Position numbers and translations under genes: made by a program
Source of the DNA: a bacterium
GTDB lineage: Bacteria; Arandabacterota; Arandabacteria; Arandabacterales; Arandabacteraceae
Reading direction: 5' to 3'
DNA length: 7,238 nucleotides
Assembly: GCA_025774405.1 (NCBI GenBank)
Contig: JALGWB010000103.1
Location: 1 to 7,238 of the forward strand
Shown: positions 1-5,838 of the stretch, piece after piece
Layout of the letters: each line of letters starts with the position of its first letter
Position numbering within the stretch: the stretch's first letter is position 1
The notes under the pieces: generated by a model
What the model was told of the DNA's origin: nothing
The model's input: the letters and a program-made list of their open reading frames with translations, nothing else
Databases searched by the model: none

Positions 1-4
1 GTGG

Positions 5-2215
5 CTACCATCCCGCTTCCTTCAAGTTCTGTCTTGCCATTTCGTTGTTGGGGTCGATTTCAAGAGCCTGCTTCCACATCTGGACAGCCACATCAAGACT
101 ATCCATCTCAGCATAGACCGTGCCCAAGTTGACAAGGATGTCTGCATTGGACGGATCGAACTTGTGCAGTTGATCAAATTGTTTGATTGCCTCCTTCAAT
201 CTGCCAGCACGATAAAGACAATTGGCCAGCTTGAATCTGACAGGCATGTTGCCAGGGTCGATCCTCGCAATACGCGACAGCACGTCACATGCCTTATAAT
301 GGTAACCAAGCCTGGTGTAGGCATCCGCCAGCTGAATTGCCAGCGACGTGACAGCAGTACTCAAGGGATTCTGACCGAGAGCTTGCTCAAGGCAGGTAGC
401 GGCTTGTGAATAGTTGCCTACGGAGAAATAGGCCCTTCCAAGTGCAGCATACGTCACGAATCCGCCGCCACAGTATTGGATCTCCTTCTCAAGCTCCACG
501 ATTGCAGCCTCAGGATCCTTCTCTGCCAGCAAGCAAAGTCCCATCAGCTCATGTACCCTCGGTTGCAAAGGATATTGACTTTGCAGCTTCATTACGTCAC
601 GTTTTACCTCATTGGATCTATTGAGTAGCACGAGCAGCGAAGCCCTCTCTATCTGGAGTCTTGGGTCATCAAGGCCTCTGGCAAGTGCTCTGTCAAGCAC
701 AGCAAGAGCTTGACTGGACTTACCTGCATTGCCGTATAGTCTTGCCAGTGATAGATAGGCTTCAGGTAGGTCAGGATCAGCAGCCATGGCTTGCTTGTAG
801 TTTTCCTCAGCCTTGTCATAGAGCGATGCATCAGCGTAAAGATCGCCGAGCAGAGTCACCTGACGAGGTTCATCGAAACCTGCGCGTGGTAGCAGCATTA
901 TCACGATGCCAAGACCTATTGCACCAATGACATAGCGCAAACTCCTTGCGAAATTGTGTTTGATCAGGGAATCGATGACAATTCCTGAAGTGCTACCTGC
1001 CAGGATTATCACCAGGCAAGCCAGAAGCAGCTTGTCGATATCGCCAATCGGGAACAGGGAAGAGATTACCGTGATCGAGACAATCGAGAGTGCGATTGCT
1101 AGAGTCTCCCGTTTGCGAAGTGTGGCAAAGGCAGCGAGCCCGAGTGGTGCAACCAGGACAAATGAGAAGTGCGTTCGCAGAACACTCGAGAATCTTGAGA
1201 TCAACCTCATATCGAAGTTAGTTGGAGGCTGAGATGCCCCGAGGAGCGTCGCCATTCGTCGGAAATACGCTTTGATTGAGGCAGCAGGCCGTTCCCTGAG
1301 TATTCTTGAGGCCCTTGCCCACCAGTGCCAATTCGCCACGCCACCAGACACGTCCTTTCCGAGCTCCACGCTCGCCAGCCTCGTCGCATCACGCTGACCA
1401 GTGAGGCGATCGGTCGAGACAATAACGGGATACGTTCCATCAGGAGTCGTAACGGTCACTTTCTCGGTTTCATGTTTTTCGATGCCATCCCCAGCCTCAA
1501 CAGCCAGGAACGCCTGCCACCCGCTTCGAAGCGGCAGGAGCGCAATACCATCGCCCTGGAAGGTGATAGCCTGATAGATGAAGGGGGGAATTGCGAAACC
1601 TATTATCAGCATAATAGCATTGCGCTTGACATACGGCCTGGCTGTAACAATATAGGCCAGCCAGCCAGGCAGGACGCCCATTGCCGTCAAGCGTCCTAAG
1701 GATGCCAGTCCCAGCAGCAGACCTGAAGAGAGGTTGTGTACTGTACTTGTTGGCATGCGGACAAGAAGATAAAGGCTCAGCAGGATCAGCATGACGACAG
1801 TTGTTGTCTCATTCAGCTCGGCAACAAAAAAGATAGACGGTATGTATAGAGCCAGCAGGCAACCACTCAGAACACCTGCGATCTCACCATAGGTGCGTCT
1901 GGCAATGAGGTAGGTCAAGCCAACAGAAATCGAGCCAAACATAACCTGGACAACTCGCACCAAAGTCAGACTTTCCCGGAAAAGTGAATACAGAGCTGCG
2001 ACGAGATAGCCATATAGTGGCTCCCTAAAAGGGAGGGTGGCATCGGCCCAAGCGATATTCCTTTTGAAATTCGCCAGCTCGTGGAAAAATCCCGTATCAA
2101 GGAAGGGGTGATAAAAAGGGGCAAGATCTTTTGTCTGGATGACATAGGCCAGCCGGACTGCGAAGGCACCACCGATTATACCTAATGGGATAAGCCTGCC
2201 TAAGCGAGATTTCAT
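5..2215 (-). CDS. GT-C (PMT/GT39-like) membrane glycosyltransferase fused to C-terminal TPR domain
   Basis: Complete 736-residue protein. Residues 1-445 form a polytopic membrane domain with roughly ten or more hydrophobic segments (about 9-28, 84-104, 112-130, 137-152, 162-192, 199-217, 350-366, 371-389, 394-416, 427-443). The first loop carries an acidic motif (FLDTGFFHE, D40 and E46) followed by REPLY at 64-68, the layout of PMT/ArnT-type GT-C enzymes that use polyprenyl-phosphate sugars outside the inner membrane. A large loop (~218-345) precedes the last helices. Residues ~451-725 are about eight 34-residue TPR units; the clearest are 451-484, 485-518, 587-620, 658-691 and 692-725, and the one near 519-552 is degenerate. 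The overall plan resembles eukaryotic TMTC O-mannosyltransferases (GT-C plus TPR). The ATG overlaps the stop of the upstream propeller gene (ATGA), with AAGGAG 6 nt before it. Donor and acceptor are unknown; protein O-glycosylation or surface-glycan modification is inference. Confidence 0.85.
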   Translation of the reverse strand: MKSRLGRLIPLGIIGGAFAVRLAYVIQTKDLAPFYHPFLDTGFFHELANFKRNIAWADATLPFREPLYGYLVAALYSLFRESLTLVRVVQVMFGSISVGLTYLIARRTYGEIAGVLSGCLLALYIPSIFFVAELNETTTVVMLILLSLYLLVRMPTSTVHNLSSGLLLGLASLGRLTAMGVLPGWLAYIVTARPYVKRNAIMLIIGFAIPPFIYQAITFQGDGIALLPLRSGWQAFLAVEAGDGIEKHETEKVTVTTPDGTYPVIVSTDRLTGQRDATRLASVELGKDVSGGVANWHWWARASRILRERPAASIKAYFRRMATLLGASQPPTNFDMRLISRFSSVLRTHFSFVLVAPLGLAAFATLRKRETLAIALSIVSITVISSLFPIGDIDKLLLACLVIILAGSTSGIVIDSLIKHNFARSLRYVIGAIGLGIVIMLLPRAGFDEPRQVTLLGDLYADASLYDKAEENYKQAMAADPDLPEAYLSLARLYGNAGKSSQALAVLDRALARGLDDPRLQIERASLLVLLNRSNEVKRDVMKLQSQYPLQPRVHELMGLCLLAEKDPEAAIVELEKEIQYCGGGFVTYAALGRAYFSVGNYSQAATCLEQALGQNPLSTAVTSLAIQLADAYTRLGYHYKACDVLSRIARIDPGNMPVRFKLANCLYRAGRLKEAIKQFDQLHKFDPSNADILVNLGTVYAEMDSLDVAVQMWKQALEIDPNNEMARQNLKEAGW

Positions 2216-3339
2216 TGCCTTCTCCTTAAGACCAGATGGAAGATTTCATCATTGCCAGATATTGCACTGAAATAGACCATGTGAATCCTGTCATCACGTC
2301 TGGCCAGTGAAGGATACCTCCCCGCCACACTTTCTCGATGAGCTTCAAATGACGCACTCCATCTCCCGTGCCGATACCGCTGTAGTATGATTCTGTAGTT
2401 GTCGGGTTGCATGTGCTTTTCTTCCCATGCAATCATGAAGTCATCATCTGCAATTCGCAATATGCTCGGATAATAGGCATTGGTACTGGTACTCACGACT
2501 TGCTCATCGTACCAGCGGCTTCCGTCGTAGAACTTGACCTTGATGCTCGATCCGCCGGCGACGTTATCGAACCAGGCAGCCACCCATTTATCTTCACCAA
2601 GCCATGCAACCGATAAGCGCCATGACCTTGAGATGTTGGTTGCTACCAATTGCTCCTCGCCCCATCTCTTGCCATCCCAGAACCTCGACTTGACTTGTGG
2701 TCCTTCAAGCCAGACAATCAGAACTCTACCGCTGTCATCACAGGCAATATCGGGACGAAAAGCTCCAGGGTGTTCGCTGCATACTGGCATAATCTCGACA
2801 AGACTGTCTGCAACTATACGCCCGTAATAAATGGCTGTCTGCTTGTATGGGCCTTCATGCCATGCTATGTGCAGGCTACCGTCCGGACCAGGCGCTGCAA
2901 CAGGGGAGGAAGAATCCAGCCGGGTTCGAGTTACTTGCTTTCGAGTGACCTCGACCGTATCTCTGAGATGGACATAGTAGAGATTGAAAACTCTGCCAGT
3001 CAGCTCCTGCCACAGGATGTAAACATTGCTGGAGTCACAGGCGACACAGGGATAGGTTGACTCATCCTTTGAGGTGGAAATTCTTATGTTCGATGAGATT
3101 GTGTCATCACTCTGCCAGGCATAGTAGATCTCAAAGTTTCCGAGCCGATTATCCTCCCAGACCATATGTACCCTGCCATCCTGGGTGGCGCAAATGCATC
3201 TGGCATTATCTCTTGCGGTACGGGATTTGCCGTTTGCATATGTTATGCGAGTCCTTGTCTCTGGTTCAAATCCGATATCAAATGTGGCTGCTGATGAAAC
3301 AAGCGAGAGTACGACTACGAGGAAAGATAATCTCTTCAC
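2212..3339 (-). CDS. Secreted seven-repeat beta-propeller protein
   Basis: A 375-residue protein beginning at GTG 3339. This start has AAGGAG 5 nt upstream and puts a signal peptide (VKRLSFLVVVLSLVSSAA) at the N terminus; the longer reading from TTG 3378 has neither. The mature part is seven repeats of about 50 residues, each with a hydrophobic strand ending in Trp or Tyr after a D/G-rich turn: W61, W110, W160, W210, W256, W305 and Y356. In most repeats an aromatic strand such as IYY or LYY follows 9-11 residues later. The spacing and strand pattern suggest a seven-bladed propeller related to sialidase/BNR-like folds. No canonical Asp-box (SxDxGxTW) or catalytic Arg triad is visible, so enzyme activity is not supported; a binding or scaffold role is more likely. 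Cysteines 48, 50, 98, 101, 187 and 200 could form disulfides. The last four bases overlap the glycosyltransferase start, suggesting coupled expression and perhaps that this protein is its partner or substrate. Confidence 0.8.
   Translation of the reverse strand: MKRLSFLVVVLSLVSSAATFDIGFEPETRTRITYANGKSRTARDNARCICATQDGRVHMVWEDNRLGNFEIYYAWQSDDTISSNIRISTSKDESTYPCVACDSSNVYILWQELTGRVFNLYYVHLRDTVEVTRKQVTRTRLDSSSPVAAPGPDGSLHIAWHEGPYKQTAIYYGRIVADSLVEIMPVCSEHPGAFRPDIACDDSGRVLIVWLEGPQVKSRFWDGKRWGEEQLVATNISRSWRLSVAWLGEDKWVAAWFDNVAGGSSIKVKFYDGSRWYDEQVVSTSTNAYYPSILRIADDDFMIAWEEKHMQPDNYRIILQRYRHGRWSASFEAHRESVAGRYPSLARRDDRIHMVYFSAISGNDEIFHLVLRRRQ
2222..2227 (-). promoter_or_regulatory. Ribosome binding site of the glycosyltransferase gene
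   Basis: AAGGAG on the minus strand, 6 nt before ATG 2215. It lies inside the last codons of the propeller gene, so the two genes share an mRNA and are probably translationally coupled through the ATGA stop/start overlap. Confidence 0.75.
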
Positions 3340-3344
3340 TGCTT

Positions 3345-3350
3345 CTCCTT
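3345..3350 (-). promoter_or_regulatory. Ribosome binding site deciding the GTG start of the propeller gene
   Basis: AAGGAG on the minus strand with a 5-nt spacer to GTG 3339. It lies downstream of the alternative TTG 3378 start in the same frame. This argues for the shorter protein, whose N terminus is a proper signal peptide. Confidence 0.75.
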
Positions 3351-3359
3351 TCCCTCTAT

Positions 3360-3388
3360 ATACTAAAGGCTCCGTCAAAAGCAGGCAA
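3360..3388 (-). promoter_or_regulatory. Possible sigma70-type promoter for the propeller-glycosyltransferase operon
   Basis: On the minus strand, TTGCCT (3388-3383) and TAGTAT (3365-3360) are separated by 17 nt, with four of six matches to consensus in each box. Transcription would start near 3353, giving a leader of about 14 nt that just includes the AAGGAG site. A promoter is expected here because a strong terminator lies directly upstream (3411-3442). The -35 box overlaps one arm of an imperfect inverted repeat (3384-3399, GGCAA/TTGCC), which could be an operator or a weak second terminator. Assignment is by eye only. Confidence 0.3.
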
Positions 3389-3410
3389 CAAAGTTTGCCC
3401 TGGGAAAGGT

Positions 3411-3442
3411 AGAAAATGGGCGGAACCGATCAGGTCCCGCCC
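3411..3442 (-). terminator. Rho-independent terminator of the beta-barrel gene
   Basis: The minus-strand RNA forms a 10-bp stem, GGGCGGGACC pairing with GGUUCCGCCC (one G-U pair), around a UGAUC loop, followed at once by AUUUUCU. It begins 6 nt after the TAG of the beta-barrel gene (3449). The GC-rich stem and position make this a convincing intrinsic terminator, although the U-tract is short. It separates the beta-barrel gene from the propeller-glycosyltransferase pair. Confidence 0.85.
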
Positions 3443-3448
3443 TTACCA

Positions 3449-4030
3449 CTATTTGGTGATGAAGGTGGAAATACCAACTCTAATGTCAGACCTGAGATCT
3501 GAGAGATCGTTTCCGAATTCATCAAAATAGGTGTTGCTGTCAACAAAAATCTTGCTTCCATGATATGTGACCCAGAAGGTCCAGTCGCTGGTGACCCACC
3601 AGTCAAAGCCGACCCTAAAACCGAATTCAGGCTTGCTCTCGGTCTCCTCCTTCAACGTGGTTGTACCTGTGTAGCCCTTCGGGAGATTTCTGAGCCCGAA
3701 TCCACCACCTACGAAGGGTCTCATCTTACCCTGTGCCATAGCCGTCGGCAGATAGACCTTGACGAATGCTGAGAGCGCATAATGGGTAGCAGGCTGGATC
3801 TTCGACGAGCCACTTTCGTACTCGCCGGTTTTTTGTATCTCGGTCAAGACACCGAGACCAAACATCTGGTTCAGATAATAGATAGCATACATCTGGAGAA
3901 TGATCTGGGTGGGGTCGGGTGACAGATGTATGTTTCCGCCAATGCCAGTCTCGATTGTACCCTGAGTGGGTGCAGCAAGTGTTGTGCTTGCGATTGCCAG
4001 TACCAGGGCAACAAAAAGAATGTATCTCAT
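3449..4030 (-). CDS. Small outer-membrane beta-barrel protein
   Basis: 193 residues from ATG 4030, chosen because AGGAGG lies 8 nt upstream and the protein then begins with a clean signal peptide (MRYILFVALVLAIASTTLAA, likely cut after A19 or A20). Longer in-frame readings add residues without a binding site. The mature part (~173 residues) alternates polar and hydrophobic residues in amphipathic strands, with glycine-aromatic features typical of 8-stranded barrels: GTIETGIGGNIHL (24-36), MRPFVGGGFGLRNL (103-116), EFGFRVGFDWWVTSDW (135-150), WTFWVTYHGSKIF (150-162) and a final strand RVGISTF (184-190). The last strand ends in FITK rather than a terminal Phe. This matches the general OMP_b-brl/OmpW/OmpA-barrel type in size and style; no specific subfamily is recognised. 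It is a single-gene transcription unit with a terminator right after it and an unusual structured leader. The role (porin, adhesin or structural) is unknown. Confidence 0.75.
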   Translation of the reverse strand: MRYILFVALVLAIASTTLAAPTQGTIETGIGGNIHLSPDPTQIILQMYAIYYLNQMFGLGVLTEIQKTGEYESGSSKIQPATHYALSAFVKVYLPTAMAQGKMRPFVGGGFGLRNLPKGYTGTTTLKEETESKPEFGFRVGFDWWVTSDWTFWVTYHGSKIFVDSNTYFDEFGNDLSDLRSDIRVGISTFITK

Positions 4031-4038
4031 TTGAGTAA

Positions 4039-4044
4039 CCTCCT
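4039..4044 (-). promoter_or_regulatory. Ribosome binding site of the beta-barrel gene
   Basis: AGGAGG on the minus strand, 8 nt before ATG 4030. This is the functional Shine-Dalgarno site and should be distinguished from the stronger but start-less copy at 4093-4103. Confidence 0.85.
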
Positions 4045-4074
4045 GTCCAGTCCTTGAGTCCAAATAACCAGGGG

Positions 4075-4124
4075 TAGAGATATGATGTCTCTATCACCTC
4101 CTTCTCCGAAGCGTCAATCTTCGG
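4075..4124 (-). promoter_or_regulatory. Structured leader module: two matched hairpins flanking a start-less Shine-Dalgarno-like sequence
   Basis: Read on the minus strand, hairpin A (4124-4106) is CCGAAG-ATTGACG-CTTCGG and hairpin B (4093-4075) is TAGAGA-CATCATA-TCTCTA. Each has a 6-bp perfect stem and a 7-nt loop. The 12 nt between them read AGAAGGAGGTGA; with the first base of hairpin B, 11 nt (AAGGAGGTGAT, 4103-4093) are exactly complementary to the conserved 16S rRNA 3' end. No ATG, GTG or TTG lies at a usable distance downstream, and the real start (4030) is more than 60 nt away with its own AGGAGG. The module sits in the presumed 5' leader of the beta-barrel gene. A ribosome-binding mRNA stabiliser or standby site, as described for STAB-SD elements in Bacillus, is one explanation; protein binding to the dyads is another. 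Confidence 0.45.
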
Positions 4125-4137
4125 CAGGGTTGGCAGA

Positions 4138-4167
4138 ATTGTTACAGTCTTCGCAGGTTGGATGCAA
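4138..4167 (-). promoter_or_regulatory. Weak candidate promoter for the beta-barrel gene
   Basis: On the minus strand, TTGCAT (4167-4162) and AACAAT (4143-4138) are 18 nt apart, each with about four of six consensus matches. A start near 4131 would give a leader of about 100 nt that contains the whole two-hairpin module. The match is modest and other starts are possible. Confidence 0.25.
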
Positions 4168-4204
4168 GCTTTTTCTTGGGCCACCTCGTCGCAGGGCTAT
4201 CTGG

Positions 4205-4233
4205 TTGCTATGCAAGTTTCGCTCTGTTATAAT
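4205..4233 (+). promoter_or_regulatory. Strong extended -10 promoter of the phosphodiesterase-GGDEF-queD operon
   Basis: TTGCTA (4205-4210), a 17-nt spacer, then a perfect TATAAT (4228-4233) preceded by TG one base upstream (4225-4226), which makes an extended -10. Transcription should begin about 4239-4241, inside or at the edge of the GGGAGG ribosome site (4238-4243). The predicted leader is therefore extremely short, and ATG 4236 is excluded as a start if this promoter is the main one. Confidence 0.7.
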
Positions 4234-4247
4234 CAATGGGAGGCAAT

Positions 4248-5834
4248 ATGTTATCGATGAGACAATACAACGGCCATAAGCTTTTGCTCATTGTACTTAC
4301 GGCAGTGCTTCTGGTTTCATGCTCGGAAAAGCGGGAGCCAGTGGAGGTTGCCAAAGCGGGCAAAGCCCTGGGAAGAGTAATCGTAATAGGTTTTGATGGT
4401 CTTGATCCCGGCATGGTCAGAAAGTGGGTTGCTCAGGGTAGGCTGCCGACCTTTGCCAGGCTCATTCGTCAGGGAGCCTTCGGTGATCTCTGGAGCGTTT
4501 TGCCTCCGTCTTCGGCTTCGGCATGGACCTCCGCCATGACAGGGGTCAACCCAGGTAAGCATGGGATTTACGGATTCCTGAAGCCCACGTCTGACCCCAA
4601 TGCACCACCGGTTTTCAATACATCACTTGATCGTGGTTTTGCGGCAGTCTGGGATGTCCTCGGTTCGTATGGGAGGAAGGCTTGCGTGATCAACATACCT
4701 TTGACATCGCCGGCTGATAGCCTCAATGGCATCATGATAGCTGGCTTCCCCCACGCTTCTGACGACAAGCGTTCCTATTACTGGCCTGATTCAATCGAAT
4801 CCCAGCTTGGCGATTACAGTTTCGATGCCTTCAGGGTTACCTGTGCCAAAAACCGTGAGGATCGCTTCCTTCAGAAAATGCAGGGCATCTCAAGTAACAG
4901 ACTGACACTCGGGCTAAGGTTTTTCGATGAGATGGATTGGGATCTTTTCTGGCTGGTTTTCACCTTTACCGATCGCTACCAGCACTACCTCTGGAAATAT
5001 ATGGATGAAAACCATCCTATGTACGATCCTGTGATAGGTGCAACTTACAAGCATGCCATAGAGGATGCCTACGTTCGTGCTGACAACTATCTGGCTCGGT
5101 TCATGGACAGGATGGATGCCAATGACCTTTTGATTGTAATGTCTGACCATGGATTCGGGCATCTTTATTACACCATCAATTCCAATAATTTCCTTCAGCG
5201 TACCCTTGGCACCGTTGAGGTCTCGAATGCCTACATTCATCCAACTGATTTCTTTGGAGCAAAGTTCAAGATTGATGTCAGTGGGCCAGGTGCTGAGGAA
5301 AGGTATATGAGCTTGCGCAAACGGCTTATCGAAGGATTACGAAGTGTTACCGATCCTTTGCACAATGTCCCTATCATAGATTCCATCTATGTTAAGGAGC
5401 AAATCTACAAGGGCCCCTACCTTTCAAATGCACCTGATATTCTCTGCCTTGAAAAGCCGGGTTATCTGTTTTTCTCACTTCCCAAGACTCCGGATCTCAG
5501 GTTGCTTGATCGGGGTCCAAGTCCGGATAAGGCATTTTCGGGCTTCCATAGACGGAGAGGAACAATCGGCGTGTTCGGCAAATATGTGATACCTGGCAAG
5601 GAGCTTGAAGCAAAAATAGTTGACATTGCTGCCATTATTTACGCCTACCTGGGGGTGCCAGCTCCTTCGGAGATAGATGGCAGGATTCCGCAACGGCTTT
5701 TTGTCGATACCGTCCCTCAACCTGTTCAGCTTGTAAAATCGGATGAGCCTGGTTATCGGCGTCCTGTCAAGCTGGCCAGACAGGATTCAAAGAAGATTGA
5801 GAAGCAGCTGAGGGCGGTCGGCTACATCCAGTGA
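4248..5834 (+). CDS. Alkaline-phosphatase-superfamily (type I phosphodiesterase/pyrophosphatase-like) lipoprotein
   Basis: 528 residues from ATG 4248, which has GGGAGG 4 nt upstream. ATG 4236 lies upstream of the site and ATG 4257 is 13 nt from it. Residues 11-24 are hydrophobic and end in the lipobox LLVSC (Cys25); Ser at +2 does not signal inner-membrane retention by the E. coli rule. The catalytic domain (~42-490) shows the superfamily metal and active-site pattern: D50 in GFDGLDP, the nucleophile region PPSSASAW (87-93, Ser89 where many relatives have Thr), MTGVNPGKHGIYGF (97-110), D242 and H246 in FTDRYQHYLW, D300 and H301 in MSDHGFGH, and H434 in SGFHRRRG. All expected ligands are present, so an active two-metal phosphohydrolase or phosphotransferase outside the cytoplasm is likely. 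The substrate (nucleotide, phosphodiester lipid or sugar phosphate) cannot be told. The C-terminal ~40 residues are basic and probably outside the fold. It is first in a compact operon, 4 nt before a diguanylate cyclase. Confidence 0.88.
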   Translation: MLSMRQYNGHKLLLIVLTAVLLVSCSEKREPVEVAKAGKALGRVIVIGFDGLDPGMVRKWVAQGRLPTFARLIRQGAFGDLWSVLPPSSASAWTSAMTGVNPGKHGIYGFLKPTSDPNAPPVFNTSLDRGFAAVWDVLGSYGRKACVINIPLTSPADSLNGIMIAGFPHASDDKRSYYWPDSIESQLGDYSFDAFRVTCAKNREDRFLQKMQGISSNRLTLGLRFFDEMDWDLFWLVFTFTDRYQHYLWKYMDENHPMYDPVIGATYKHAIEDAYVRADNYLARFMDRMDANDLLIVMSDHGFGHLYYTINSNNFLQRTLGTVEVSNAYIHPTDFFGAKFKIDVSGPGAEERYMSLRKRLIEGLRSVTDPLHNVPIIDSIYVKEQIYKGPYLSNAPDILCLEKPGYLFFSLPKTPDLRLLDRGPSPDKAFSGFHRRRGTIGVFGKYVIPGKELEAKIVDIAAIIYAYLGVPAPSEIDGRIPQRLFVDTVPQPVQLVKSDEPGYRRPVKLARQDSKKIEKQLRAVGYIQ

Positions 5835-5838
5835 TGCC

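Noticed and set aside
2212..3339. Sialidase annotation for the propeller protein
   Set aside because: The repeat style is similar, but canonical SxDxGxTW Asp-boxes and an Arg triad are not visible.
3337..3378. Longer start (TTG 3378) for the propeller protein
   Set aside because: It has no ribosome site and would put 13 charged residues before the signal peptide; GTG 3339 has AAGGAG at the right distance.
3384..3399. GGCAA/TTGCC inverted repeat as a second terminator
   Set aside because: The stem is only 5-6 bp with a 6-nt loop and just four Ts follow. It overlaps the putative -35 box, so I mention it there without calling a terminator.
3057..3530. 157-codon plus-strand open frame antisense to the propeller gene, with similar ones at 2650-3060 and 1325-1699
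   Set aside because: They lie opposite well-supported genes, are rich in Arg/Ser/Cys/His as expected of antisense frames, and show no binding site or domain.
4093..4103. Plus-strand ATCACCTCCTT as a fragment of a 16S rRNA gene 3' end
   Set aside because: The 11-nt identity is real, but the flanking bases do not resemble the 16S 3' domain and no rRNA gene body is present. A minus-strand SD-like role fits better.
3726..4184. 152-codon minus-strand open frame overlapping the beta-barrel gene and its leader
   Set aside because: It runs out of frame through the signal peptide and barrel. Its residues show no domain pattern, and the SD-like sequence at 4093-4103 is inside it, not before its start.
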